Below, one piece after another: positions 49,259 to 63,597 of a stretch of DNA of 64,000 nt. Source of the DNA: Phylloscopus collybita (taxonomy: Eukaryota; Chordata; Aves; Passeriformes; Phylloscopidae); contig JAJNNQ010000024.1 in the NCBI GenBank assembly GCA_027886175.1, positions 6,866,001 through 6,930,000 of the forward strand, given 5' to 3'. Both the position numbers and the translations under genes were made by a program. The notes below the pieces were generated by a model. It did no database searches and was not told the DNA's origin. It saw only the letters and a list, made by a program, of their open reading frames with translations. The first letter of the stretch is position 1, and every line of letters begins with the position of its first letter.

Positions 49259-51328
49259 AAAATAATTGATGATTGAATCTACTCTCGTTACAGTTTACAG
49301 GGAGTTCATATAGGATTACCATTTAAAGAAAATGTATTCAACAAAAGCTTCCCGCAGCTGGACCCAATGTGCAGCATTGTAACAATCTGAATTCTAGGGT
49401 TAGACTACAAAGACCGATTCATTTGCTTTGTTGGAGACCCAATTTTAAATTCACTGTATTCACTGCCTTAAATTCGCTTTTCCACAATGGCTAAAAATAA
49501 TGTTTACTAATTACCCAGGCAAAACTTCCACGTATTTCCTCCGTTTTGAAGGAGTTGATAAAGCCTTCCCCCTGCTTAAGACATGTTAAACTTTATGTTT
49601 ACATTTCAATTTACCTAATAAATCCATCCCCCAAATTGCAGCATAATCTTGAATTGCCTTTAAAAAGCAGAAGCTGAAATAGTGATAGCATTCCTTTATA
49701 TTTCTGAAATAATCAAGAGCATTCCAGGGAGTGCTCTGAATATTTACCTTTTTTTCTTTTTTTTTTTTTTTTCCCTTTAGGTTGAAAAGTTGTTCTGGTT
49801 GATTTCTTTTTGAGCTGAATGCTTTCAGGCTCCTCCATCAAGCAGTGCTGGTGTCTGGAGAACTTTGAAGCCTGAGCTGGGAACTGACCTGCATCAAATC
49901 TATCAGCTCCTCCAAGACCTGTCAAATCATCAACAAGCCCTCCCTTGTCACAGCTGACAGAGCTGTGGGGCAATATTCCTTCCTATCATTTCCATGGCCT
50001 TTCTGCAGCCTGAGGAAGGAGGGAGATGGACTTTACTGGCCTTGCAGTCTGAGATGCTCTTTTTTTTGGAAATTGAACTTCGGCGACAAGAGGATTTTCT
50101 GGTGTCAGCCCCAGGGGTTGTGGGGCGTGCACACGTGTGAGGATGAACTCTGAAAAGGCTGGTGGTATGAAGGGGAGATATAAACTCTAAAAACTAGATT
50201 ATGGAGCTGTTTTCAGGCTAACAATCACCTTGGTCCAGAGGGCAAAAAAAAAAAACAACCCAAATCCAAACCAATAGAAACTATGGGAAACATCTCTCCA
50301 CCTTTTCACAGATAGGTGGAACAGATAGGAGAGAAGCCTTTGCCCCTCACACCTAATTAATATTTCTTCTTGTGGTGATTCCCTCAGTTCTGAACACAAC
50401 CTTCTTTGTAAACAACAATAATGCTCAGGAAGAGCATCTTTCAAGCATAATTCCCGTGAAATCATTGCTAGGGAGTGCTCCAAATAACTTTTCAGAGCAG
50501 AGTTGTGACAACATATTATGGGGACCTGAGGTGCTGACCCCAGGAGAAAGTCACTCGGTTTGTGACTACAGATCCTGGCACGAGTGTCCCCAAGGCCAAA
50601 GTGACAGAGGAATTATTGATACTTCCTGTTGATGATAAGGGTACATTAGCTTAAAATAACTTAATAGTCAAGAGAAAAGTAACAGCTTATGAAAATAAAG
50701 TACAAGGCTAAGGAATGGCCACTTGTTAGCCCTAAAGCCAGGAAGATCTGAAGAGAGACACAGAGAAGAAAGGTTTGCATAGGTTTCTCTATTGTCTGTT
50801 GTAAGGGCTACAACATGAAAATGGAAGGCATATTAAAGATGCATAAAGAACCTTTTTCTCTATTCTATTAAAGGCATAAACTGTATCATTAAAAAAAAAA
50901 AAAAAAGAAGGAGCAGGGCACTTTTCATATAAGGCTTTATGCATATATGTAGAGTCTTGCATACTCATGTTCATGGGCTATTTGCACTGAATTGACTACA
51001 GATGCCAAGCAGAGATAGAATATTCATTTTCGAAATATAAATCATCAAGGGATGAACAGTCTCTGGCACTCCCTTGGGTTTTTACTCTTTCGTGGTTGTC
51101 TGTCTCAGTGGCTTCCTGAGATTGATGCTCAGACAATCTACTGCTCCCTACATACTTCTCCAGGCTCACATGTGAACCTTCAGAGTCATATCAGAAGGTG
51201 TCAGAAATTCAGTTTATTCTCCTCATTTCTTTTCATTCTGCATGAGGAATCTATTGTGCTTGTTACTGAAATACTTCCCAAAAGCAGAATTGATCATTTG
51301 TCAGAAAACCAGGATAAGAGGGTATCAT

Positions 51329-51570
51329 GCTCAGCTGTAGCAGGGGAGGTTTAGGTTGGACACTAGGAAGAATTCCTTCACAGAAAAGGTGATCACACCT
51401 TTTGGAATGGGCTGCCCAGGGGGTGTTGGAGTCACTATCCCAGGGTGTGTTTAAGGAAAGACTGGACCTGGCACTCAGTGCCTTGGTTTTATTGACATGG
51501 GGTGTTTAGCCATGGGTGGGACTCTGATCTCAGAGCTTCATTCCAACCTAATTGATTCTGTGATTCTGTG
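51329..51570 (+). mobile_element. CR1 LINE fragment (3' ~240 bp) with octamer tail
   Basis: It reads GCAGGGGAGGTTTAGGTTGG, ACACTAGGAAGAATTCCTTC, ACAGAAAAGGTGATCACACC, GGAATGGGCTGCCCAGGGGG and TGTTGGAGTCACTATCCC, with CAACCTAATTGATTCTGTG at the end. The terminal ATTCTGTG repeated twice is the CR1 3' octamer microsatellite, so the element's true 3' end is preserved. The middle carries extra sequence around a GGTTTTATTGACATGG stretch. It is 5'-truncated. Confidence 0.95.
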
Positions 51571-54091
51571 ATGTAGTCTGATGTAATCTATAAAATATTC
51601 CAGCAGAGGAAATAAAGTAAGATCAAGCCAACCCAAAGTAAAAAAGGTGTCTCCAAGAGACACTTGAAAATTAAAGCTCCTGGGCCTGGTTACTAATAAG
51701 AGTGAAGGCTTTTGTAAGAAAAACTTTAGAGACAACTAGGTTTCTGGAATTTCTCTTCTCAGGCAGGAAAGAGACAGGTGGATAATAGCCACTATACATA
51801 AGGCAATCCAAGAACATTTTCTGCAGAAACATTACACTTGAAGTTAAAACAGAAAATAAAAACATTTAGTAAAGGAATGGTAAATGGCGTAAAGCAGTAA
51901 TTAAAGAATAAAAAAAATATACCTTTCTATTTCTTTTTCCTGTTCACTGTTATAATTACTCTGTACAGACAGTCAGTTAATTAACTTCCCTTGTTATCTG
52001 ACTGCACATAATGAATGAAGAATCAACAAAACAGAGGACACCAGCATAGAGAGAGTAGACACAACTCCTGTTGCTCATGCACATACATGCTGGCTCTCAC
52101 ATTCACATCCAGACACAAATACCAATTTGACACAAATGTATGCATTTCCTTACACAAAGGAAGCAAAAGTATCACCTGGTTTATCTTAAAACAGATTAGA
52201 AAATTTATAGTACATTTACAGAAAAGTGTTGCTTTAAACCAGACTTAAGTCTTACTTCTTTCTTCTGAAAATAATAAAATCTTAGGGGAGGACACAGTAA
52301 GTTCTGACTAAATATGAAAACTTAAAACTATTGTAAGAAGAAATGTCAGCCTTCCAGTGAATGCTATTTCATCAATATTTCAATATAATATAAAGGGAAA
52401 AGAATGTTTTAATTTTACATGAGAAACAAATGACAGTTATTAGAAGTACACCAATACCTTTAGAAGAAAATGTTTTCGGGGAAAAAAGTGCCAGGTTTCA
52501 TAAGAATTATGCTTTGTGGAACTGAAAAACAGATTTAGAATATTTTACCTGTAGAGGGAGGCTAACACATTACCAAGCTCTGAGAAAGGAACAGTTGGAT
52601 TGTAGCAGAACCTCTTTTCTAGAAGAGAGATCACACTCAATATTTAAAATATGACTACTTCCAAAATGTTTGTCCAGACCCCATTACATGTCATCAGGCA
52701 GCTATAATTCATGTACCTCCCTGGTTTTTATGTGGTGAGAAACTGCTCTGACAGTCAGCTATCTATCTATCTATACATATTTTTTTTTTTGCTCTTGTTC
52801 CATGACAGTTAATGCAGATGATGTATCACTTCCCACGTACATAAGACACTTTTCACATGTCTGAACTGCCAGGAAACTTCATGATGCTTTCTAGGACATC
52901 AAGAGTATTAGCGATAGGAAATTATCTCTCATTTGAAAGTGCAATAGTTTGGTTTTCACACTGTCCATTAATGAATGAACAACACCATTCAGGCACCATG
53001 AAAAGTGCTTGCAAAACTCAAAATTCATAAAGTGGACTATGATTTTTTTTAAAAAAGCTGAATCTTCACAGAGATATTGAGGAACTGCTATATGACAGCA
53101 GAAGAACACATAATTGGGCTCATCCCTCTTTTTTTTTTTTTGCTAATGAGTCATCCCCATCACAGGGAGCTCTATTATCAGCTCATTCAGGTTTGATACA
53201 ATGTTTGTTGTGCCTTTCTGTCCTGATAGCATTGTTTTCAACTGTGTGTTTTCTTTTATCAAAACAGCTTCCTCTATAGCCCTGGTCTCTGAGAAATCCA
53301 AAGACTTGCAAAGCTTTTTGAACTCTGAGACTAGAGGAAAGTGAGAGTTGGAATACATGTTAAAAGCCCAATGTGTTAAAACCCACACAAATAACTATTT
53401 AATATTCTGGAAATTAAATTGCAGAGATTACACAAAGGGTTACTCCTCATTCCATGATGCATAACAATAATTTATAATGAAAACTAACAATAACAACAAC
53501 AGGGAACCAGGAACCAGTTGCTGAGTTATGCTGGGAGTGGTTCTGCTCACAAAGATGTTGTGTGATGTTGATCTACTCCAGGCACATCTCTTGGCTACCT
53601 TAAAGCATCTTATGTGACATTAGATACCTTATTCTAAGCAACTGAAAATTATTTAAATGAATGCTGCTAACAGAAAATTTTGCCTTTTTTTTATTATTTT
53701 TTTTTTTAATTGAGAGAGTATATAAACACTGACCATCTACTCCCCTTAAAAATGCAGATTATTTTGTCTTTAAGCATTTTGTCTCTAATTTTCCTCCCTG
53801 AATGTAAAGGTTAGTTTTCGACTTTGATCAACCACATCATTTTAATTGTGAATATATTTTGCAGTGTGGAAAACCTTTTTATAAGACCTTTTTACAGTTA
53901 GGAGTAATTCGTTGTCAAAGCAGGCTTTGTGCTTGATGCAATTCTTTATACACTATTTCCTCTTTCTTAAATTGGAGGTTAGATGAGGATTTTTCTGTTT
54001 TCAAACACTGGTCAAACAACAGAACACACTAGCAGGATAATATTCATCTCAAGTTAAATTTAATCTCCTAATAAGTGCGCAGATTCTTTAT

Positions 54092-54110
54092 AACAACAAC
54101 AACAACAAAA
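54092..54110 (+). repeat. (AAC)n microsatellite
   Basis: Five to six AAC units. Confidence 0.85.
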
Positions 54111-56087
54111 TCGACAGAAACAGGAGCAGAGGTGAAATGATGCCTTTCTTGCCATTCACATAAAGAGAACCAAAGGACATTGTAAATCTAATAAATTCTT
54201 CAAAGTGCCAGATCTTATCCAAATCAAGAGAGGAGCAAAAGGGAATTGCCTGCCTCTTCAGCAAGGATTTATTTCTCACTTGACTTGGTCAAAATATAGA
54301 CGGGGAAGAGAGCAAGATCCTGAACTGATAGACATCCTTAGAGCTCCATTAAAGTCAAAAGAATAAACAGATTTCACAGCACCTGCAGATTAGCCCCCAC
54401 GAGAACAAAATTTAACAGGTCTTTCTGTTTTGGTTTTTTTTTTTTTTCCATCCCTGAACAAGCCCACCACTCAGTACCTTCACAATCTGCTCTACTGGAG
54501 TTCCTGCTCATAAAACAGATGGTGTGATACAGTGTCACATTAAGCACTGGTTCAAAAGAACAACTTCTTCCCTGCAAGAGGCTGATTCCTGAATTCCCCC
54601 ATTCCTGAAACAGTTGTGCTGAGACAAACCAAGAATCAGAAAACTTCTTTTGCTTTGGGGTTGCTGCCTCTCCAGTCAGGAGCTTTACAGCTTTTTGAGA
54701 AAACGAAAAAATGCAAACTCTCCAAAATGACTGCACTCTAAACATTTTTTTAATCTTTTATGCAGGGTTACACGAACAAAATCACTGAATAAAGGTTTGC
54801 TTGTATTGGGATGGAATAACTTCCACCACAAAAACTAATCTTTTATTCACAGTGAAATTTGCAAGGACTCTGAGGCTTAACAGCTGTATCATAAATTCCC
54901 ACTGAAGATAGGAGTGTGCTGATAAAGCACATAAACCTATCCTGATCCGCCACATCATTTACAATGGGAAAGATCCACCAGCCACAAAATTACTCTCATT
55001 TTAGTGTGGCTGTTGCATAAAATTATCACAGGAGAAATTCCGAAAAACATGTACAAAATCTTTTGTAGTTACTTTTCTTGCCTTTTTATTTTTTTTCAAA
55101 TAGATTTTTTTTTCTTAATTATTTTCTACTGTAGCTTTCTTTTTCCTGCTGTAATTACTAAATTCTAAGGGAAGCATACTTTCACCTGAATGCCCTAAGT
55201 TGAGAGCAGCCTCACCAATCCTGTAGTGGTTGTAGATAGAGGCAGGGGCTGCCAAAGAAAGCCAAAGATAAACTAATGAGCCCAGTAAAAGAAGGATTTC
55301 CTCAAATACAATTTTTTTTCCCTTTTCCCACATGATCATGAGTTGCTGAGGGTCTAATTCACTCTGGACCCAAATGCAGATACATCAGTAAGTGAAGTGG
55401 TGACATTGTTCTGAGGGAGTGGTTGATTTATTTCTCTACTGAAAGTAAACCCAGGTGAGCAGACTGCTGGTGGGGCAGTGCTCATTTTTTCTTGATTTGT
55501 TCTCTGGGGGTTTGCTTGTTTGCTTATTTTAATCCACTGACAAATATTGTTTTGAAATCAAGTTTTTATCCTTCTCATTTATGCCGGGCTTCCAATAAAA
55601 AAGACTGAATAGGAACAGAGTTGCCAACTGCTGATCATGCACAGGCTAAAAAATAATATAATTAATTCCCCTAGATAGAAAGCATTCACATGTCTGAAAT
55701 GAAAACATATAAAGAAATAAGATTCTACCTCAGATTTTACAGAATTTTGCTTCCTAATGTAATTACAAACAAACCAATCGAACAAAAAGTCCTTACTGTA
55801 AAAACAGCTATCATGTAGTCTGGTTAAGAGATTTTCACTGTTCCTAATTCAAACTCTACAATTTAAATAGAGGGCGTATTTATATTTTATAATCCCTTGG
55901 TCATTAGAAGCTCAGAGAATCCAAAAAGATATTTTGCCTTTTGCTGTTTATACTGCTTATGGAGAAATAGTAATACCTTAAAAGCTACAAGAAAATTACA
56001 TTTTGTCCTCAAGTTCCCAACTACGACAATGTTTATGAGGTTGTGGGAGAGCAAGATATGATTTCTTTCAGTTTACCTTCTCTCTCT

Positions 56088-56146
56088 AAAAACAAAAACA
56101 AAACAAAACAAAAAACAAAACACAAACAAACAAACAAACAAAAAAT
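56088..56146 (+). repeat. A/C-rich (CAAAA/CAAA)n tract
   Basis: A run of CAAAAA, CAAAA and CAAA units with almost no other base. Confidence 0.9.
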
Positions 56147-57081
56147 CTTAAGGCTGAGTATTTATTTCAAATGTAAAATAAAAAAAAAAATCAAAAAAGC
56201 ACCCAGTTGGTCAAAAGCCAAATTATTTCCTGAATGGACAAAATACACAACAGGCTGGGCACTTCTCTGCAACTCAAACACACGCTGTCCCCATGGCCCT
56301 ACAAACACTTCACCTCAGCTCCCCCAAGATAAAGCACTCAATGCGAGGCCCACAAAGCAAAATGGGAAAGCATGCCCTGTTGATGATGATGAGGACTACC
56401 CACCCATGCCTTTTTTTTTTTTTTCCTATTTTGATTACTTTCTTTGATTAAGTAGCTCATGTGAATAACAGAACTGCAGACAAAACCATTTTGTTCTCTG
56501 TGGTGCCTTTTGCACATGTTTCAGAGCATGTACATTCAGGATTTCCACAGTCAGTGGACACTCCTCTCTATTTTGTTCAACTGTGGACAGCACAGCCCTG
56601 AGCACAGCATTGCATCAATCTCAACGTGCTGCTGCTGGATTCAATAATTCGCTGTAAATGTGCTCAGCACTGACAAACTGACTCCTCTTACACAAGCAAC
56701 TGTGCTGTTGTACTCTTGGAAAAAAAAAATTCCACTGCTGTGCTCCCCTCTCCTCTTCACAGACTCGAGGTCAGAGGATGACAAACCAGGCTGCTGGGAT
56801 GGCAGCATCACTTAGAGCTCAACTCAGAGTCTCCAGTTACTCACTCAGGGGCAGAAAACTCTCCTGAAGGGGCTGAGGTGATCTAACCCAGCAGGCAGCT
56901 GAACACCTCACGCTCAGAAACCAGGGCACAGCAGTTTATTAACACAAAATAAAGAGGGATTTCCAGCTGAAAATGGGAAATGGAAGAGACAATTATCATC
57001 TTCTGCTGGCTGGATGTAATAGCATCCAAGTAATCAAACCTGTGTTACTAGGATTAAATACAAAACCCAAATATAATTATT

Positions 57082-57132
57082 AAAAGAAAAAAAAAAAAAA
57101 AAACAAAACAAACACCCCAACAAAACAAAAAA
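57082..57132 (+). repeat. A-rich low-complexity tract
   Basis: A17 core with flanking CAAAA and CACCCC words. Confidence 0.9.
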
Positions 57133-60013
57133 GTACTCTGAAACTTAGATTAGTGCTTGATGTTTTAAATCAATTCCTACCATGACCCAACAGCATATTT
57201 AATAATCCTCAGTCACAATTATACAAAAGGAAGCTAAATGTTTGCTAGAACCTATTAACTGAAAAACTGTGTTCAAACTGTTTAACTAATATAACAGAAC
57301 AAAAGTACTTTGCATCTACTTTGCAGATTTATTAGAAAGGAAAATCACAAAAAATATATATATTAAACAATCCAAAAAGTTCTATTTTTTGAAGCTAAGA
57401 TCAGCAGCAAGATTGTTTTGACAGCTACACTGCATTTGTATTTCAGACAATGTTCTTCTTAACTAAGCCTAGATGCTTAAGTGGCATTAGATGACTATTC
57501 CTGATTCACATAGGTTATGACAGAATTGATTGGAAATAAGAGTGAAATAAAATAACTTTTACTACACTATTCTTTAGAGACCTCTTGCACCTTTAAAAAG
57601 TTGCTAAAATATAAAATACATCCTTTTTATCAAATCAAGAAGAAAATGAAACTTTATGATTTATATCAGCACCCCTCTAAACTTTTAGCATCTCCATAAG
57701 AAATAGAGAGAAATTCTCTGCAAGTCTCTAGCTCAAATAAGATAATTTCCTATCATACTCAGCTGATCTAGAATCAATGCAAAATGAACACAGTTCACAT
57801 CTTGTTTATATGAAAGCATACAGGTAGCAAAAAAAGTTTTAAAAATGCATGACTTTGAATTTCTTAAGATTCATAATGAATTAAGAATTACTTTAGAGGA
57901 ACTGAGTTGTTTCCAGTGCTTCCTCTTAAAGCCAATCATATGTGAAAGCAATGCTGATAAACAGCATAAGCATGCAAGCTAAAGAGGGTAAGAATAAATC
58001 ACCAAATCAATATGAGGTTTAATATCAACTAAGTTTAATAAGAACAAGAATAAGGTAGCAAAATAGGCAGTGCCACTTATGCCAGTAGTCATTACCTTAA
58101 ATATATATAGCCTTTATCTGAAATTAAAGCAATGCTGAAACCATGCCTCCTGACACACCCTTCTCTCCTGCAAAGCATTTTTCAGCATGGATACCCTTTA
58201 CAGAGTGAATTCTTCTCTTGCCCTAGAACAACATCCATTAGAAACCCATTTACAGCTCCCCTTACTGGTGGTGGAACACTGTTTCTTCCCAAAGATCACC
58301 CCTCAAGGGATTCAGCTTGATTGTTTCACCAAATACATAGTGACAAGGAGATTTTTGATCAGGGCCACTGGTACAAACAAGGACATCAAGTGATGTCACT
58401 TCAAAGCCAGTGTGCATTTGGAGGTGAACTGGGCCCTAACAATGACCTCTGAGGAGATACCAGAAGTGTAGAGTCACAGTTTGTTCTGACACTGCTTCCC
58501 TTCCACAGTCTGGCTCTTCATTTCATGTATTTAATAGAAGTATCATTTTATGCCAGAGCTCAGCATTTCATTGAGAACAAATATGCTCCCGTGACTAAAT
58601 AAGCACAAAATATGGAGCACAGCCTCTCACAGCACAACCATGAAGACAAAATCCAAAGCCATGGGGTTTTACATGTTTTCCCCTCCCAAAGATGGGCAGA
58701 AAGAGTAGCAGGGGTCAAATTATTTCTTTTTGTACCTGAAAGACCACATGGCCTTTATAAAAAGTTCATTTTATAAAAGAAAATATGTAAAGCTGTGTCT
58801 GATTGCTATGGCATTAACTAAGAATTTTGTAATTTTATTTCTGTGTCAAACCCTTCCTTTCCTTGGGTAGAATTGTCAAAGGAACAGATGCAGGATGCTT
58901 CTTTTGGGAGCACAGCTGGAAATCAAGAAAATCAAACTGATCTACACTTTCCCTTTTATTTATTTATTGATGTAGAATTAGCTTCCCTTTTTTCTGATCC
59001 TCATCCATAATGGCTAAAGAAATAATTCTCTCTTTTCAATCATTCCTCATCAGAGCCAACATTTAATAATTCATTTATACTTCAGGAAACATGTTGAGAC
59101 TGCTAATTAGTTGAGAGATGGATTTTATGCATAATAATTTGCAGATGTGTTATAAAACTCCCACTCTTAAAACCATCATATGCTCTAGCAGCTTCTGTGT
59201 AAATAGAATTAAATTAAATACAGACTAAAATAAGGTATTTTCTTTTTTGACAAGATTTCAAAACTGTTAAGTTGACATTGCTTAGAAAGACTTTGTAAGA
59301 CAAATGGACATATTTAAAAGCACATTTTGACTGTAAAAAGGAGGATTTGTTCCAAATATATTAACTATAAATGACATTCCCAGTTAACATATAGCACTAA
59401 AACGAAGCTATGTCAGTTACATTAAAATATTTCACTTAAAATACTTTGCTTAAAAAAAAAAGTGATGATGATGGAACTTTGGGAAGTTATTACAAATAAT
59501 AGATGAGAAGAGGTTAACATTTTTCTTTGGACTGGTGCAGTCTCCCTCTTAATTATTTTACTTCTGAGTGGGCCTCATTACACTGCACTGAATACTTGAA
59601 TCACTTTCAGAGTGCACTTCCCAAATGTTCATAGCCTGCCTCTTCCCATAACCAAACTCTTTGGGGACTGAAAGCTCCAAACACATTTTACTCTCATGCA
59701 TGCCTGTTTAGAAAGAACCACCTTTTTTCTCACTTTTTAATTAATTTTATACTCCCATAGCCTTGTATTCTGTGTTTTAACATTAAGCCTTTTCTCCTGT
59801 CAAATACCCACGCAGCGTTTCAAAATGCATTTTCATGTATAGCAGCTGTTTTAACAACTGCCAGAAAGATGGATCTGAAGCAGTGTGACTGTCTTGCTTT
59901 TTAAAAATATTTGAGATTTTCTCTAAGTATTTACACCATGATTATAATGCATTTGGAATGAACACGCTTCCCAAATATTTTCCCCTTATCTTCAATTTGT
60001 TTTCTGCATTGAT

Positions 60014-60059
60014 AGGCATAATCAATAATTCATCAATTTGTGAATTCATAAGTATGCCT
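60014..60059. repeat. Imperfect inverted repeat, 19-bp arms
   Basis: Arms at 60014-60032 and 60041-60059 pair at 15 of 19 positions around an 8-base spacer. Pairing is perfect at the outer 7 (AGGCATA/TATGCCT) and across the inner ATTCA/TGAAT block. Confidence 0.7.
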
Positions 60060-63000
60060 CTTGCAATGTATTCTTCTCAAAGTTTTATTTTTCTGACATA
60101 ATGAAATGAATGTCTATCACACTAAGTAGTGTATCTGAAAGCTCTCCTGCTCTCAGTTTCAAAGCACCATCTGTGTCTCGGGATCTCTTCAAATGAGCTG
60201 CTAGGACTAGACTTCTGAGAAAGACCAAAAGAGATTACCACTTATAAATAGAATTTTAAAGGTATTTTCTTAAAACTGGCATGTCAGAAGGAATTTTGGT
60301 CAGCTAGGTGGAAGTTGTGAACAGCAGCACAGGAAATGCTTTGCAGAAATAATCAAATCCCACAAATGAGGCATTACCTTCCTTTGATTTCAATGGATCC
60401 CAGGCTGACATCCCCCCAGTTCCTGGTAAGATTTAAGTGCTGTTGGGATTTCAGACATAAACTGTTTGTCAACTGTGGGCTCAGTTTAGCCCAGGGTTCT
60501 ACTCTGAACTTTGTGATTCAATAGGAGAATCCTCCATATTCCTTTTTAATCCTTACTCTTTACTATCCTTTTCTCTCCCCACTTCCCCACTAGGAGTCCA
60601 ATTGATTGTTTTGGGTTGATTTTGGTTTGGTTGTAGATTGATTGATTCAGGATTTTTTGTTTTCCTGCACACAGAGGAAGAAGCTGAAGGTGATGAGTTC
60701 GTTGGGATCAGAGAAAAAGGAAAAGGAGAAATGGAAAAAGGAGTTGTGGGGAGAGGGGAGGGTGGCTCAGCACAGCAGTGGTAAGGAGATTAATAATCCT
60801 GCCTCACTTTAAGAATTCCCTCTTGTAATGGAATAAGACGTCATCCCCACCAGCTGAAGGGGGTCAAATTAAACTGTGACATAAATCATGCTAATTATCA
60901 TATACCCTTTGATATAAAGGAAGACATTATTTCTTGTGTTCTGAATGGGAGATATGCTACTGTCACGTGGAGTCACAGAGGGAGTAGCAGGACTCCAGAG
61001 AGGAAGAGCTGTATGCCTCTAAGGAATCTTGTAGGATCTAGCTTTATATACTCACAGAAACTTTGATTCTAAACTTCATTTAAACCTCTCTGTGTTACAA
61101 AATGTCAGTGATAGGGATCGAAAGAAGAGAACTTTGAAATACGTAACTAAGCATCTATGTTCATCTTAATTGAATGTTGTTAATTCACAACAATAGGGGT
61201 CAGCTGAGGACACTGGCATGTGGACTTGTCCTTTAATGTTATTTTTCTAAACACTCTCCAATTTAGAAACCCTTTGGGAACCATTTTTGACTCATTTTTT
61301 CCATTTAGCTCAATGGCCCCCCTCACTAATGAAGAAAGTTCAGTGATTTGGTCTCATGCCTTTGGAAGAAGTTAAAGGAATTAACTATTAATGCAGTCAT
61401 TACTGCCAACAAAACCTTCTCTTAAACACACTCCTGAGACTGGAGACTTCATTTCAGAAGACCTTGCTCAACAGCACTGCTCTAATTCCAAAAGGATGCT
61501 GGTAACTTCTCCTCTCAGTCACCACTGAAGTGGTGATGTCCCAGTGATGATGCAGGAGGGAAAGCAACCACAGCCTGATTCAGAACTTTTAATTCAATTC
61601 TGATGTTCCAAGTTTCAAATACCTTTGCTTTACTGTTGGAAGGTTCTGGGTGAGTTAAAGAGAAAGCACTCTGCAGTGGTTCTACAAATGCCTGAACTCA
61701 TAAAACTGCAGAGTCTTTCTGAACATCAATAGTTCACGTGAACCAGACTTAAGGAGAAAAAGGAGGATGGATAGCGATGTCAGATTCAATTCATTTAAGA
61801 CCTGTGCACTGTTTTGCTTTTCAAAGAGGCAGAGAAACAAGAAATCATGAAACAGTCTGCCTGCTTTTCAGGTTCAACATTGTTGTGATCCACTTCTGGA
61901 TGCATACCTCGCAATAACTGTTCTTATTTTTACAGGGCCTAAAAATGCACTCAACAATCATGCCTTACATGATGAGACATGCCTTGAGAAATCATCTTCT
62001 GTGCTCAGCAGCTGTCATGAGACAAAGCCTCCCCTTGGTTCTTTAGATACTCATTTCCACAGCAAATCTTGACACTCAAAGTTTTCTTCTCTGCCTCAGC
62101 ACTAGAGCACTGCAATTTGTTCTACGTGTTGAATCCCTGCTCCTGACTCCTTTAAACCACCCAACACTCAGAGGTGACCTCTGTCCTGAAAGAATTCCAA
62201 ATATTGTAGCTCAGAATTTTGACTATACCAAAGTCTGCGTACTCCTCACAAGACTTAGAATTACAAAAGCCTGTCCTGCCTTTTTTTTTTTTTTTTTCAA
62301 TCCTAATAGTTGATAAATTGTAGGTTGTTAACACAGGAACCACTGGATAAACACACAGGTAATTAATGCAGAACAGGATTGTTGGATTATTCTATAAAGG
62401 AGAAATTGGATATTTAAAATTGATACACACTTCTGAAACTGAACCCATGCATCTACAGGTCATTTACAAGACACCATAATTTTATAAACATGACAACCTC
62501 TTTTTGTTCTGTGAAAATTCACACGACATCTGCTGTGTACATTTGTTACAACTGAGTAACTTGCTGAAATATTCTCTATTTTCCTGCAGTGAATTAGGAT
62601 GGGAGGGACTGTGTTGTAACCATCAACATGAAAAAAATAATAATTAAAAAAAAATGTTTACAGGCAACATTCTTGAGATGAATTGCTGACAGAGAGCCTG
62701 AAGCAGTACTAGAGCTGGAATTTAGCTGCCTGAACTGCAGGCATCACCCTCTCTTTGCTGTGCCCCCACCAGCCTGGGATTTGCCCTGTGTTGCCCATGA
62801 TAAAAGGACTGTAGGGAGCTCTCACCCTTCCAACCCTTCCAGAAAAGCAGCCACAGGCCAGGTGATGCTGCAATGAAAGCTTCAGTAGTCTTCATTCAAA
62901 ACAGAAACACCCCTCTAAGAAAGAGAACTAAAAACAGTTTCTAAAAACAAATACAGCTTGATGTCTTTACTGCCTCCCTCTCCAAAATGGCATTTGTAAA

Positions 63001-63485
63001 TGTCTAGTAATTTCCCTCTCATTGAAAAGAAAAAAAAAAACCTGCATTCCTCTTAGTTTTGTTGAGTTCTTTTGACTGTCATGCACAGTTCCACGAAGAT
63101 AAATCTCTAGACTTTCATTTTACTTTTATATTTTTATCAGAAATGTTAAAAGCCTTTCCACTGATATTGAAAACAGGTTTCTTGTAAACTGCATTATATA
63201 GAAAGATAATAGATATGGAAATTGTAGCAGCATTATGAATACTGAAATATAACAATTTTATGAATGTAGTCTCTGAGATAACTATGTGACTATGATGAGG
63301 CACCAACACTTTTGGTTTAAATATGTTATGCTAAAACAGTTGGGATGCTCACCATATGCCTATAATTCTTAAAAAGAATGCAATCTGCTCAGGAAGACAC
63401 TGCCACCTCTTTCCAGAAAACAACTGACAAGCATAGATTTGAAAGACAACATCATTTTCCTTAGCTATGCATTAAACTGGTAAGT

Positions 63486-63597
63486 TGTGGGGGGGGTGTG
63501 GTGTGGTTTTTTGTTTGTTTGTTTGCTTTGGTTGTTTGGTTGTGTTTGTTTGGTGTTTTTGGGGTTTTTTGTTGGTTTGGTTTGGGGGTTTTTTGTT
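63486..63597 (+). repeat. G/T-rich low-complexity tract
   Basis: About 110 bases of TTTG, TTGG and GGG words, including runs of G8, G4 and G5, with a single C. The strand asymmetry is extreme. The runs could support G-quadruplexes, though loops would be long. Confidence 0.9.

Larger units (their letters stand above)
39811..51328. other. AT-rich noncoding stretch, no gene seen
   Basis: No exon, RNA gene or mobile element is recognised in 11.5 kb. It carries (AT)15 (44031-44060), a purine-rich tract (45961-46019), A20 (46271-46290), T23C7 (47367-47396) and a T-rich block (49213-49258). The ORF at 45656-46177 (173 codons) runs through the purine tract and lacks context. The 49260-49720 part is repeat-free with many ATTGA/TAATT/ATTACC words and could be conserved. 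Confidence 0.6.

Noticed and set aside
56043..56447. 134-codon ORF
   Set aside because: It crosses the CAAAA-type tract and a second A run, so much of its length is low-complexity.
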